From JAYVIQ01 sp043770215 (GTDB lineage: Bacteria; Bacteroidota; Bacteroidia; Cytophagales; JAAEPT01): 15,486 bases of DNA. Below the pieces are notes generated by a model. That model was not told where the DNA came from. It did no database searches and was given only the letters and a program-made list of their open reading frames with translations. The translations under genes and the position numbers were made by a program. This document shows, piece by piece, positions 1 through 7,900 of the stretch. Location of the stretch: positions 1 through 15,486 of the forward strand of contig JAYVIQ010000096.1 of the NCBI GenBank assembly GCA_043770215.1, given 5' to 3'. Positions within the stretch are counted from its first letter, which is position 1. Each line of letters starts with the position of its first letter.

Positions 1-1
1 T

Positions 2-985
2 GCCAAGGCAACCAAAGGAGCAAGTTCATGGATAGAGATAGGCTCTTTTAAGCTACAACCCTCTGAATTTGCAAAAGTTACAACCTCTATGATGTTTGCA
101 AAATATTTCGATGACAATAGAGTAAAGATAGGAATTAACCGAAGTACAGGGATAGCATTGCTGATCATACTTATTCCTGCAATATTGGTTATTCTTCAAA
201 ACGATACTGGTTCTTTTCTTGTATTTGCAGCTTTTATTTTTGTTTTGTACAGAGAAGGGCTTCATTTTCTTTTTCCATTAACTGGCCTTGCATTAGCTTT
301 TTTATTTATTGGTACATTTATTATTGGTGTTATTCCTTTGACTATTGGTTTGGTGGTTTTTGCGGGATTGGCCCTTTTAGTTATTCGAAGAAGAAAACAA
401 AATGTAATTTTGCTTTCAGCCTTACTAGGTATATGCCTAAGTTTTATTCATGGGGTACATTTTATTGTCAATAGTGTTTTTCAAGACCACCAAAAGGCTA
501 GAATTCTAGCCTTATTTAACCCAGAAGATTATGCAGATAATACTGCTTATCAAACCTTAAATTCTATGTATGCCATTGGACATGGTGGTTTTTGGGGTAG
601 AGGTTATTTAAAAGGCGAGTTGACTCAGTTAGAGCTAGTTCCTGAACAGTTTACAGATTTTATTTTCTGCACCATAGGTGAAGAGCATGGTTGGTTGGGT
701 ATAATGGTTGTAATGGGAATACTAATTACTTTTTTGGTTAGGCTTATTTATATGGCAGAGCGTCAGAACACTATTTTTGGTAGGGTTTATGGATATTCAG
801 TAGCCTCTATTTTATTTTTTCATTTCCTTATAAATATTGGAATGGAAATAGGATTATTGCCAGTAATAGGAATACCACTACCAATGCTTAGTTATGGAGG
901 ATCATCTTTGCTTTCTTTTACAATATTGGTTTTTATTTTAATAAAACTAGACATGCACAGGAGCGACACTTTTTCTAGAGTGTAA
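2..985 (+). CDS. rodA: RodA, SEDS-family peptidoglycan glycosyltransferase (5' end outside window)
   Basis: This integral membrane enzyme polymerises lipid II into glycan strands during cell elongation, working with a class B penicillin-binding protein. The frame is open from base 2 with no start codon, so the gene begins before the window; 327 codons remain of a family that is usually about 370-430 residues. The first codons read GASSWIEIGSFKLQPSEFAK, the SEDS signature preceding a transmembrane helix. Later come the GHGGFWGRG loop and PEQFTDFIF, whose Asp (codon 656-658) corresponds to the essential SEDS aspartate, then GEEHGWLG and the C-terminal PLPMLSYGGSS motif. Several hydrophobic helices separate these motifs. 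The internal ATG at 89 lies after conserved sequence and is not the true start. RodA rather than FtsW is inferred from overall motif wording; the usual upstream pbp2 (mrdA) would lie outside the window. A weak ACACT/AGTGT hairpin spans the stop codon. Confidence 0.95.
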   Translation, partial: AKATKGASSWIEIGSFKLQPSEFAKVTTSMMFAKYFDDNRVKIGINRSTGIALLIILIPAILVILQNDTGSFLVFAAFIFVLYREGLHFLFPLTGLALAFLFIGTFIIGVIPLTIGLVVFAGLALLVIRRRKQNVILLSALLGICLSFIHGVHFIVNSVFQDHQKARILALFNPEDYADNTAYQTLNSMYAIGHGGFWGRGYLKGELTQLELVPEQFTDFIFCTIGEEHGWLGIMVVMGILITFLVRLIYMAERQNTIFGRVYGYSVASILFFHFLINIGMEIGLLPVIGIPLPMLSYGGSSLLSFTILVFILIKLDMHRSDTFSRV

Positions 986-1031
986 TTTTCTAAAGACAGC
1001 CATAACAAATTGTTACTAGAAAAGAAAAAAA

Positions 1032-1062
1032 TTGTTTCTTTCATAAATGTTTATTACATTTG
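1032..1062 (+). promoter_or_regulatory. Bacteroidota-type promoter of the small RNA
   Basis: TTG at 1032-1034, 20 nt, then TACATTTG at 1055-1062 matches the Bacteroidota primary sigma consensus (TTG, 17-23 nt, TAnnTTTG). Transcription is expected to begin about 4-7 nt after the final G, at 1066-1069, right at the first hairpin. It is the best promoter match I found in the window. Confidence 0.8.
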
Positions 1063-1066
1063 TGTA

Positions 1067-1196
1067 GAGGAGTGGTTACCTCTACAGTTTACATATGGGG
1101 TTATAGTTTTCCCCATTTTTGAGAAGGAGTGGTTACCTTCGAAAAAGTATTTTTAACAAGAGCCTTGAATTCTAACATTCAAGGCTCTTTTTTTTT
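1067..1196 (+). ncRNA. Putative small RNA with two identical-loop hairpins
   Basis: An independent transcription unit of about 130 nt between rodA and the next gene, with its own promoter and terminator and no convincing reading frame. Hairpin 1 pairs 1063-1070 with 1079-1086 (8 bp, partly overlapping the predicted start region) around loop AGTGGTTA. Hairpin 2 pairs 1095-1100 (ATGGGG) with 1111-1116 (CCCCAT). Hairpin 3 pairs 1123-1127 (GAAGG) with 1136-1140 (CCTTC) around the same loop, AGTGGTTA. The core GGAGTGGTTACC occurs at 1069-1080 and 1126-1137 with different but complementary flanks, the pattern expected when RNA structure is selected. Duplicated identical loops suggest protein titration or multi-site pairing to mRNAs, which is inference. 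I do not recognise it as 6S, SRP, tmRNA, RNase P or a riboswitch. It may belong to an sRNA family already seen in flavobacterial transcriptomes. Confidence 0.75.
1159..1196 (+). terminator. Intrinsic terminator of the small RNA
   Basis: A perfect 12-bp stem (1159-1170 with 1177-1188, AGAGCCTTGAAT and its complement) with a 6-nt loop TCTAAC, followed by T residues to 1196. This is the strongest terminator in the window. Confidence 0.92.
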
Positions 1197-1465
1197 AAAG
1201 CAATTTGTTTTGAAAAAAAATTGACTACTATTTAAGCATTTAAATAGTATAATTAACTCCCTTAAGACCTAATTATCATTAGGTAGATACTGATATACGT
1301 TAAACAAAAACATCTTTCACATACATTAGTATGCTACCTTTTGAAATTGATTGTTAAGAAATTCTTTTTATTAAACAAAGAAAAAATATAAGGTTTAAAA
1401 AAAAATGACTCAAAAAAAACATTTGATTAAGAACCAATAATTCTTTAAATTTATTAAAATACAAT
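1197..1465. other. AT-rich intergenic stretch with two perfect small hairpins
   Basis: No reading frame is supported here. Two perfect inverted repeats stand 17 nt apart: 1226-1235 with 1240-1249 (10 bp, loop GCAT) and 1267-1273 with 1278-1284 (7 bp, loop TATC). Neither is followed by a T run, so they are not ordinary terminators. The rest, 1285-1465, is A/T-rich and shows nothing I can name; no convincing TAnnTTTG promoter for the gene at 1661 was found. Confidence 0.5.
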
Positions 1466-1634
1466 GTGAATATCCGCAATGATACCAGTACCTATTATTT
1501 TTTGCGAAAAGGATCGAAGCGGAGCTCTTTTTTGCTTTTTCAGCAAAAAAAGCGAGAGCTTAGAGCCTGACCCAATAGGGTTTCGTCCAAAATCACTAAT
1601 CATTTCCACTACTGGTACAATTACGGATATTCAC
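1466..1634. repeat. 169-bp structured inverted-repeat element (MITE-like, with a Flavo-1-like core)
   Basis: The outer arms 1466-1490 and 1610-1634 are inverted copies matching at 22 of 25 positions (GTGAATATCCG at the outer end, TACCAGTA at the inner end). Inside, 1523-1527 pairs with 1556-1560 (AGCTC/GAGCT). A 5-nt one-sided bulge follows, then a 9-bp stem, 1528-1536 with 1542-1550, around TTTTC. A CCC-AATA-GGG mini-hairpin lies at 1571-1580. The order GGATCGAAGCGG, variable hairpin, GCGAGAGC, AGCCTGACCC resembles, from memory, a dispersed motif common in flavobacterial genomes, possibly the Flavo-1 RNA motif. The three arm mismatches are not G-U pairs, which fits a decaying DNA repeat better than selected RNA pairing. 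A 61-codon frame crossing it (1479-1664) reads through the palindrome and looks accidental. Confidence 0.6.
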
Positions 1635-1660
1635 CAAATACAACTTAAAAAGCTATATAC

Positions 1661-2953
1661 ATGAAATTTATCCTCTATTCATACTTGCTAGTATTTTGTC
1701 AAACGTATGTTTTTTCTCAGAGCTATATAAAATTACATCTTCCAGAAAAAACAAACTTTTTACAAGAGCAAGAAATACCTTTTGGATTTATTTTTGACAC
1801 CAAATTCACTAAAACAATTAAGAAAGGAAAGATATTTAATAATGGTACGGTACTATCAAAACAATTTTTAAAAAAAATAAACCTAAAGATAAATGGAACA
1901 CCATTCAATGAAAAAATGTGTATTGCTTATTTTAGTGATGCCTGCTTGCTAAATGGAGGAGGAAAAAACATTGTGTTTAGCTATAATCATCCTAAAGATG
2001 ATAAGATAATTGTGTCAGATACTTTTAAAATAAAACCTATAAAAAGCATATTTATTAATCAGGTAAAGCTTGCGTATGGAAACCAATACGAACAAAATTT
2101 CAATGTGCAATTTGTAGATGATAGTTACCAAAATATTCAAAACCAAACCTTTATAAATTTTCTTAGATTATATAACCTATCTGTATTTAGTAATTATGGC
2201 CAAAAAAATACAACAATAACTCAACAGCACTCAGAAAATCAAATAAATACACATGAAAATATGTGGGTAAAAACAAATAATTTATTAACCATTAAAAATT
2301 TTGATGACAAAATAAACGAATATCTTGTTTTGAGATTTAAATCCAGTACTTTTAATCAGGAAATAGGTGTACCTATAAGTACTGACAATAGTTATACCTT
2401 TGATTTTTCTGGCAAAAACGCTTCCAATTTTTCACAATCTGGAGAAAATGGAAGCAATGTACAAATAACCATATTAACCTTTGACTCTACACATTTCAAA
2501 ATCACAATTCAACAAGGAAATACTAATCAACCACCAATAATTTTCAATCCAAAAGTAGCCAAATTGCACTTAAACATTAATGGTGGAAACGGATTTAGGG
2601 GAGCTAGAGGACAAGACGGACAAAATGCAAGCGATGTACAAGTTGGATCTTCTTATATAGAAGGTAGAACTGGCCAAAACGGAACAAATGGTGGTGATGG
2701 TGGAGATGGAGGAAATACTACAATATTATGCTCAAAAAGTTTTGCTCAGTATTTAAACGCAGTAAATATAAATTCAAATGGAGGCGCTGCTGGTGCAGGT
2801 GGTGAGGGAGGAAGAGGTGGGCAACATCAATTTGCTTCTCAAAATGATTTTAATAGAAATTTTCTTTTTGGACTACGAGCAACAAGAGGAGTAGATGGTT
2901 ATAATGGAAGAAATGGGCGCAATGGTTATGTAATCCATCAGTTTATGGATTAA
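1661..2953 (+). CDS. Secreted glycine-rich, collagen-like protein of unknown function
   Basis: Not a family I recognise. Residues 1-20 form a short signal peptide (hydrophobic core, cleavage near VFS-QS), so the 430-residue product should leave the cytoplasm. Residues 21-300 are Asn/Lys-rich and predicted mainly beta, with a GENGSNVQI patch near 261-269. From about 308 the protein becomes glycine-rich with irregular Gly-X-Y runs: GFRGARGQDG (311-320), GRTGQNGTNGGDGGDGG (335-351), GGAAGAGGEGGRGG (374-387) and GVDGYNGRNGRNG (410-422), separated by non-repetitive segments. The runs are too short and interrupted for a long collagen triple helix. No T9SS tail, lipobox or catalytic motif is visible. 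The ATG at 1661 has an A-rich leader and follows the inverted-repeat element by only 26 bp, so that element may carry or disrupt its promoter. It appears to stand alone. A surface or matrix role is a guess. Confidence 0.75.
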   Translation: MKFILYSYLLVFCQTYVFSQSYIKLHLPEKTNFLQEQEIPFGFIFDTKFTKTIKKGKIFNNGTVLSKQFLKKINLKINGTPFNEKMCIAYFSDACLLNGGGKNIVFSYNHPKDDKIIVSDTFKIKPIKSIFINQVKLAYGNQYEQNFNVQFVDDSYQNIQNQTFINFLRLYNLSVFSNYGQKNTTITQQHSENQINTHENMWVKTNNLLTIKNFDDKINEYLVLRFKSSTFNQEIGVPISTDNSYTFDFSGKNASNFSQSGENGSNVQITILTFDSTHFKITIQQGNTNQPPIIFNPKVAKLHLNINGGNGFRGARGQDGQNASDVQVGSSYIEGRTGQNGTNGGDGGDGGNTTILCSKSFAQYLNAVNINSNGGAAGAGGEGGRGGQHQFASQNDFNRNFLFGLRATRGVDGYNGRNGRNGYVIHQFMD

Positions 2954-3058
2954 TATTTTTTATTTCGAACACCTTTTATTTTGATAATATTATTCAAGAA
3001 TACCTATCCATTTATGTGTAACATTTGGTAAATAATTTCAATAATCAATACATAACTA

Positions 3059-3066
3059 TATATTTG
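3059..3066 (+). promoter_or_regulatory. Probable -7 element of the glyS promoter
   Basis: TATATTTG fits TAnnTTTG and lies 29 nt before the glyS ATG. At the expected -33 spacing there is only TTTC (about 3036-3039), so the upstream element is weak. Confidence 0.5.
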
Positions 3067-3095
3067 TAGATAGAAAAAGATACAACACCACAAAA

Positions 3096-4574
3096 ATGGC
3101 AAAAAACACAATAGAAGAAGGCGTACAATTCAAAAAAGTAATTTCTCACGCTAAAGAATACGGTTTTATTTTCCAAAGTTCTGAAATATATGATGGCTTG
3201 CAAGCTGTATATGATTATGGGCAACTTGGTGTGGAGTTAAAAAACAACATCAAACAATTGTGGTGGAAATCTATGACACAATTAAATGATAACATTGTAG
3301 GTTTAGATTCAGCCATTTTTATGCATCCTACTACTTGGAAAGCTTCTGGTCATATAGACTCTTTTAATGACCCTATGATAGACAATAAGGATTCTAACAA
3401 ACGCTACAGAGCAGATGTACTTATAGAAGACAAAGCTGCGGAATATGAAAAAGCAGGCGATTTAAAAAAAGCAAAAGAACTGGTAGAAAAAATGGGAGCA
3501 TTTCTTACTGCTGGAGATTTAGCTAGTGTAAAAGAACTTATTGTAGAAAATAATATTAAATGCCCACTAAGTGGCACCACCAATTGGACAGATGTTCGCC
3601 AATTTAATCTTATGTTTTCTACAGAAATAGGTGCTGTTGCAGAGGACGCAAGCAAAATTTATTTGAGACCTGAAACTGCGCAAGGTATTTTTGTAAACTT
3701 TTTAAATGTACAAAAAAGCGGAAGAATGAAGATCCCTTTTGGAATTGCTCAAATAGGAAAAGCCTTTAGAAATGAGATTGTAGCCAGACAATTTACATTT
3801 AGAATGCGTGAGTTTGAACAAATGGAAATGCAATTTTTTGTGCGCCCAGGTACAGAAATGGAATGGTACAACAAATGGAAAGAAAGCAGAATGAAATGGC
3901 ACAAGGCGTTGGGTACTAATCCAAGCGACCTAAAGTTTAAAGACCATGAAAACTTGGCCCATTATGCCAATGCAGCTGTAGATATAGAGTACAATTTCCC
4001 TTTTGGATTTAAAGAAATAGAAGGCATTCACTCACGTACAGATTTTGACTTAAAAGCCCACCAAGAGCATTCTAGAAAAAAACAAATGTATAGAGATGAT
4101 GAAATAAATGAAAGCTATATTCCTTTTGTAGTAGAGACATCTGTTGGCGCAGACCGTTGTTTCTTAGCTGTATTTTGCAATGCTTTGAAAGAAGAAAGCA
4201 CTGGCGAAGGAGAAACACTAAAAGAGAGAGTATATTTATCATTGCATCCAGCATTAGCACCAATAAAAGCAGCCATTCTACCTTTAACGAAAAAAGATGG
4301 ATTACCAGAAGTTGCTCAAGAAATATACAATAGCCTAAAAATAGATTTCAAAGTTGCTTACGAAGACAATGCAGCCATTGGCAAGCGATATGTACGCCAA
4401 GACTTAGCTGGAACCCCGTTTTGTTTTACTGTAGACCACCAAACTTTAGAGGATGGCACATTGACAGTAAGGCACAGAGATTCTATGGAGCAAGAGCGCA
4501 TACATAAGAGTGATATTTTTGCCCTTATTTCAAAAGCAACTTCTTATAAATCAATTTTCGAAGAGTTGGTTTAA
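3096..4574 (+). CDS. glyS: Glycyl-tRNA synthetase (single-chain, dimeric class II type)
   Basis: This cytoplasmic enzyme attaches glycine to tRNA-Gly using ATP. The 492 residues are close to the usual length of the single-chain form (often called GlyQS or GlyRS), distinct from the two-subunit alpha/beta enzyme. The N-terminus EYGFIFQSSEIYDGLQAVYDYG (21-42) is characteristic. The insertion at 105-160 is family-typical. RPETAQGIF (191-199) and motif 2, FRNEIVARQFTFRMREFEQME (224-244), follow. Motif 3 contains ETSVGADR (347-354), with its ATP-binding Arg, and the stretch HPALAPIK (384-391) leads into the anticodon-binding domain (about 392-492). ATG at 3096 has an A-rich leader (CACCACAAAA), normal in this phylum. 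The gene is monocistronic, flanked by a candidate promoter and a clear terminator. All key motifs are intact. Confidence 0.97.
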   Translation: MAKNTIEEGVQFKKVISHAKEYGFIFQSSEIYDGLQAVYDYGQLGVELKNNIKQLWWKSMTQLNDNIVGLDSAIFMHPTTWKASGHIDSFNDPMIDNKDSNKRYRADVLIEDKAAEYEKAGDLKKAKELVEKMGAFLTAGDLASVKELIVENNIKCPLSGTTNWTDVRQFNLMFSTEIGAVAEDASKIYLRPETAQGIFVNFLNVQKSGRMKIPFGIAQIGKAFRNEIVARQFTFRMREFEQMEMQFFVRPGTEMEWYNKWKESRMKWHKALGTNPSDLKFKDHENLAHYANAAVDIEYNFPFGFKEIEGIHSRTDFDLKAHQEHSRKKQMYRDDEINESYIPFVVETSVGADRCFLAVFCNALKEESTGEGETLKERVYLSLHPALAPIKAAILPLTKKDGLPEVAQEIYNSLKIDFKVAYEDNAAIGKRYVRQDLAGTPFCFTVDHQTLEDGTLTVRHRDSMEQERIHKSDIFALISKATSYKSIFEELV

Positions 4575-4608
4575 TTTAGAAATAAAAAAAAAGGACATTC
4601 AAAATATT

Positions 4609-4648
4609 TAGCATCAAGTATTTACAGAAGTATTTGATGCTATTTTTT
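4609..4648 (+). terminator. Intrinsic terminator after glyS
   Basis: TAGCATCAA (4609-4617) pairs with TTGATGCTA (4634-4642) and extends inward by one G-T and two A-T pairs; the loop is about 10 nt, followed by six T (4643-4648). It sits 34 bp after the glyS stop. Confidence 0.85.
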
Positions 4649-4880
4649 ATGCTCTCCATCCCTAAAATCTTTTTGATTCGTTCAAATTTTACACATAAAA
4701 AACTCTTTATCTTAGTTAAACCCTAGGGTTTTATGTTGTGTGTTTCATATATTTTTTAACTCATATAAGTCCTTATTTATCTTAATTTTTGTTAGTGTAT
4801 GGTGTTATTTAAGTGAAAAATACAAAGGTAAGGCTTAGACAATAATTTCTATAATTCATAAAAAAAAGAATTAAAATCAG
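4649..4880. other. AT-rich intergenic stretch between glyS and the secreted dehydrogenase gene
   Basis: No reading frame is supported. It contains a perfect 14-bp palindrome, AAACCCTAGGGTTT, at 4718-4731, and a competing 8-bp pairing of ACATAAAA (4693-4700) with TTTTATGT (4729-4736). Either could be an operator or an RNA switch, but nothing else supports a function. Confidence 0.45.
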
Positions 4881-4909
4881 TTGAAAACTACTTGTTACTT
4901 GTAGATTTA
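4881..4909 (+). promoter_or_regulatory. Candidate promoter of the secreted dehydrogenase gene
   Basis: TTG at 4881-4883, 18 nt, then TAGATTTA at 4902-4909, one base off TAnnTTTG. Transcription would start near 4914, giving a leader of about 20 nt before the ATG at 4935. Confidence 0.5.
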
Positions 4910-4934
4910 GAACGTTTTCAAACAAAATCTTAAT

Positions 4935-7900
4935 ATGAAAAAATTAGTTCTTTTATCTTTACTATTTTATAGTTTACATGGTATATCACAAAACTACGGT
5001 CAGTTTTTCACAACAGAGAATTTGACAGGCCCCGGAGTTTTATCCGAGCCCCTTGCTTTGGCTCATGCTCCAAGTGGAAAAATATTTATTGCCGAAAGAA
5101 GAGGCGATATAAAAGTATTTCAAAATGGTACAGTAAGTACTATTTTTAATGTTCAAACCCACATTGAAAACGAAAATGGCCTACTAGGCATAGCACTTCA
5201 CCCTGATTTTACAAATGAAGGATGGTTGTATTTTTTCTATTGTGCACCATTGCCAAATAAATTTCATAACATAGAAAGGGTATATGTAAATGCAAACAAT
5301 ACCATCAGGAGCAGAGAATTTTTATTTTCTTTAGATGATTACTTAAACGGAGCACATAATGGAGGCGGAATGGTATTTAAAGATCGTCATTTATATATAG
5401 CTGTTGGCGATGGAAATGCAGGTGTTGTTTCTCAAAATTTAGATTTGTACAGAGGCAAAATACTAAGAGTTACAGAAACAGGTCAGCCTGTAGCTAGTAA
5501 CCCATACAATACCCCAGGAGCTTCTGTGGTTCGCCAGAGAATATGGGCTTTTGGATTTAGAAATCCTTTTAGAATTACAGTAGATAGGGGTACAAATAGA
5601 CTTTTAGTGGCAGATGTAGGAACTAGCTGGGAAGAAATAAATGATGTAACTACTTTAGGAACAGTAAGAAATTATGCTTGGGGTTTAACAGGTGATGGCA
5701 GAAAAAATTCTCCAACTACTATAGACCCTATATATACTTACGCTACAGGCAGTGCAGAAGGTTGTGCCATTACAAATTTAGTTGGTTTTAGTCCCGTTAG
5801 TACCAATTACCCTTCAGAATTGGTGGGGAGATTGCTTTTTGTAGATTATTGTAGAAATGAATTAAGGGCTATTCCTACCAACGGAAATATAACGCAAGGT
5901 ACTTCTATTTTATTAGAACCAGAGCTAACCAATAACACCTTAGGTATGGATTTAGGCATAGATGGCAATTTGTATTATGTAAATTTTCAAGGAACTGGAC
6001 TTTCTAGGTTGAAATATGAAAACAATCAACTTCCTGTAATATCCAACCAACCTTTAAGTCAAAGTGTTATAGAAAGAGACAATGTTACTTTTAGTGTTTT
6101 AGCTAGTGGCAGTGCGCCGTTTACTTACGTTTGGAGAAAAGGCGGTACTGTTGTAGGTACCAACTCACCAAAATTAGTATTAAATAATGTACAACTGGCA
6201 AATGCAGGCAATTATACGGTAGAAGTAAGAAATAGCTTGGGTACTGTAACAAGTAATGTAGCAATTTTAACCGTAAAAGCTTTTAATGCTAGGCCGGTGG
6301 CAAATATTATTTTACCAACCAATACGCTTATTTGGGAAAATGGAGATGTTATTAATTTTCAAGGAAATGCTACAGATACAGAAGACGGCATTTTGCCAGC
6401 CTCTAGCTTTAGTTGGGAATTGCAGTTTAATCATAAAGATTCAGAAACTACAGAACATTATCATCCAGCAGAAAGTGTATCTGGCATAAAACAAGGTACT
6501 TTTAAGTTAGATAACCTTGGGGAAAAAAGTCCAAATGTATGGTTTTCATTAATTTTAAACGTAGTAGATAGTAAAGGCAACAAAAACAGCGATACAGTAG
6601 AAATTTACCCTAAAAAAATAAATATAACGGTAAACTCTATTCCAGCAGGTTTGAATGTATTTGCTAGTATAAGAGAAGCAGCAACCCCATTTCAAATACA
6701 AGGAGTAGCCAAAGGCCCAGCTAGTCTTAATGCTCTTTCTCCACAAACTAGAAATGGAAATGTGTATGTATTTTCTAGGTGGGAACATGGTGGCACAGCC
6801 AATCAATCCCTTACTTTGGGTAGTGCTAATGTAACTTATACAGCAGTATACACAATACAATCAAATCCTACTCAAACACCATTTGGTGGAGTTGCAAGAA
6901 ACATACCAGGACTTATACAAGCAGAAGATTTTGACAATGGTGGACAAGGAATAGCGTATAATGATTTAACAGTTGGGAACTCAGGCAACGGATACAGAAC
7001 AGGGGACAATGTAGATATAGAAGCCTGCAGCGAAGGAGGATTCAACTTAGCTTATGTAGCTGCTAACGAGTGGACAGAATATACTGTAAAAGCCGCTGAG
7101 GCTGGAACATACAACGTAACTTTGCGAGTTGCTACACCTAACATAGGCACACGAGCACATTTAGAAATAAATGGAATAGACATTACCGGGCCAATAAATA
7201 TACCAACCACAGGTGGTTTTCAAACTTGGAAATCTATAACAGTGACCACAAATACAACTATAGCACTTGGAAATCAAATTGTAAGGCTTGTGATGGACGG
7301 GAATAACTTTAACATTAATTCCATTACCTTTTCAAAATCTGAAAACAGTCAGGCGCCTGTTGTAGCTATTACTTCTCCAACTTCAAACACAAATTTTGTT
7401 GCTCCGGCAAACATAGTTATCAAAGCAACAATTACTGATAATGGCAGTATTTCAAAGGTTGAATTTTTAAATGGCACAACAGTTTTAAATCCAACAAATA
7501 CAGCAGGCACTTTACGTACATTCAATTGGAATGCTGTAGCTGCAGGAAGCTATAATTTGCGTGTTAGAGCTACCGACAATTCAGGAAATGTGACCACAAG
7601 TGTAGGTGTACCTATCACTGTATCAACTGCCGGACAAGTGCAAAGTCCATTTGGCGGAGCTGCAAAAGCAATTCCTGGCCAAATACAAATCGAGGAATTC
7701 GATTTGGGAGGAGAAGGTATTTCATATCATGACTTAACTGTTGGCAACTCAGGCAATGCCTTCCGTACAGAAAATGTAGATATTGAAGCTTGCGCTGATA
7801 TTGGAACCGGGTTTAATATTGGCTGGGTTCAAACAACTGAATGGTTGGAGTATACAGTAAATGTAGCTAATACTGGAAATTATAATCTAGCTATACGAGT

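Noticed and set aside
1067..1196. Riboswitch or leader controlling the gene at 1661
   Set aside because: A strong terminator closes the unit 460 bp before the next gene, with no alternative antiterminator pairing seen, so an independent RNA fits better.
1479..1664. A 61-codon + strand frame
   Set aside because: It runs through the hairpins of the inverted-repeat element, its composition follows the palindrome, it overlaps the next start codon by 4 nt, and it resembles no protein I know.
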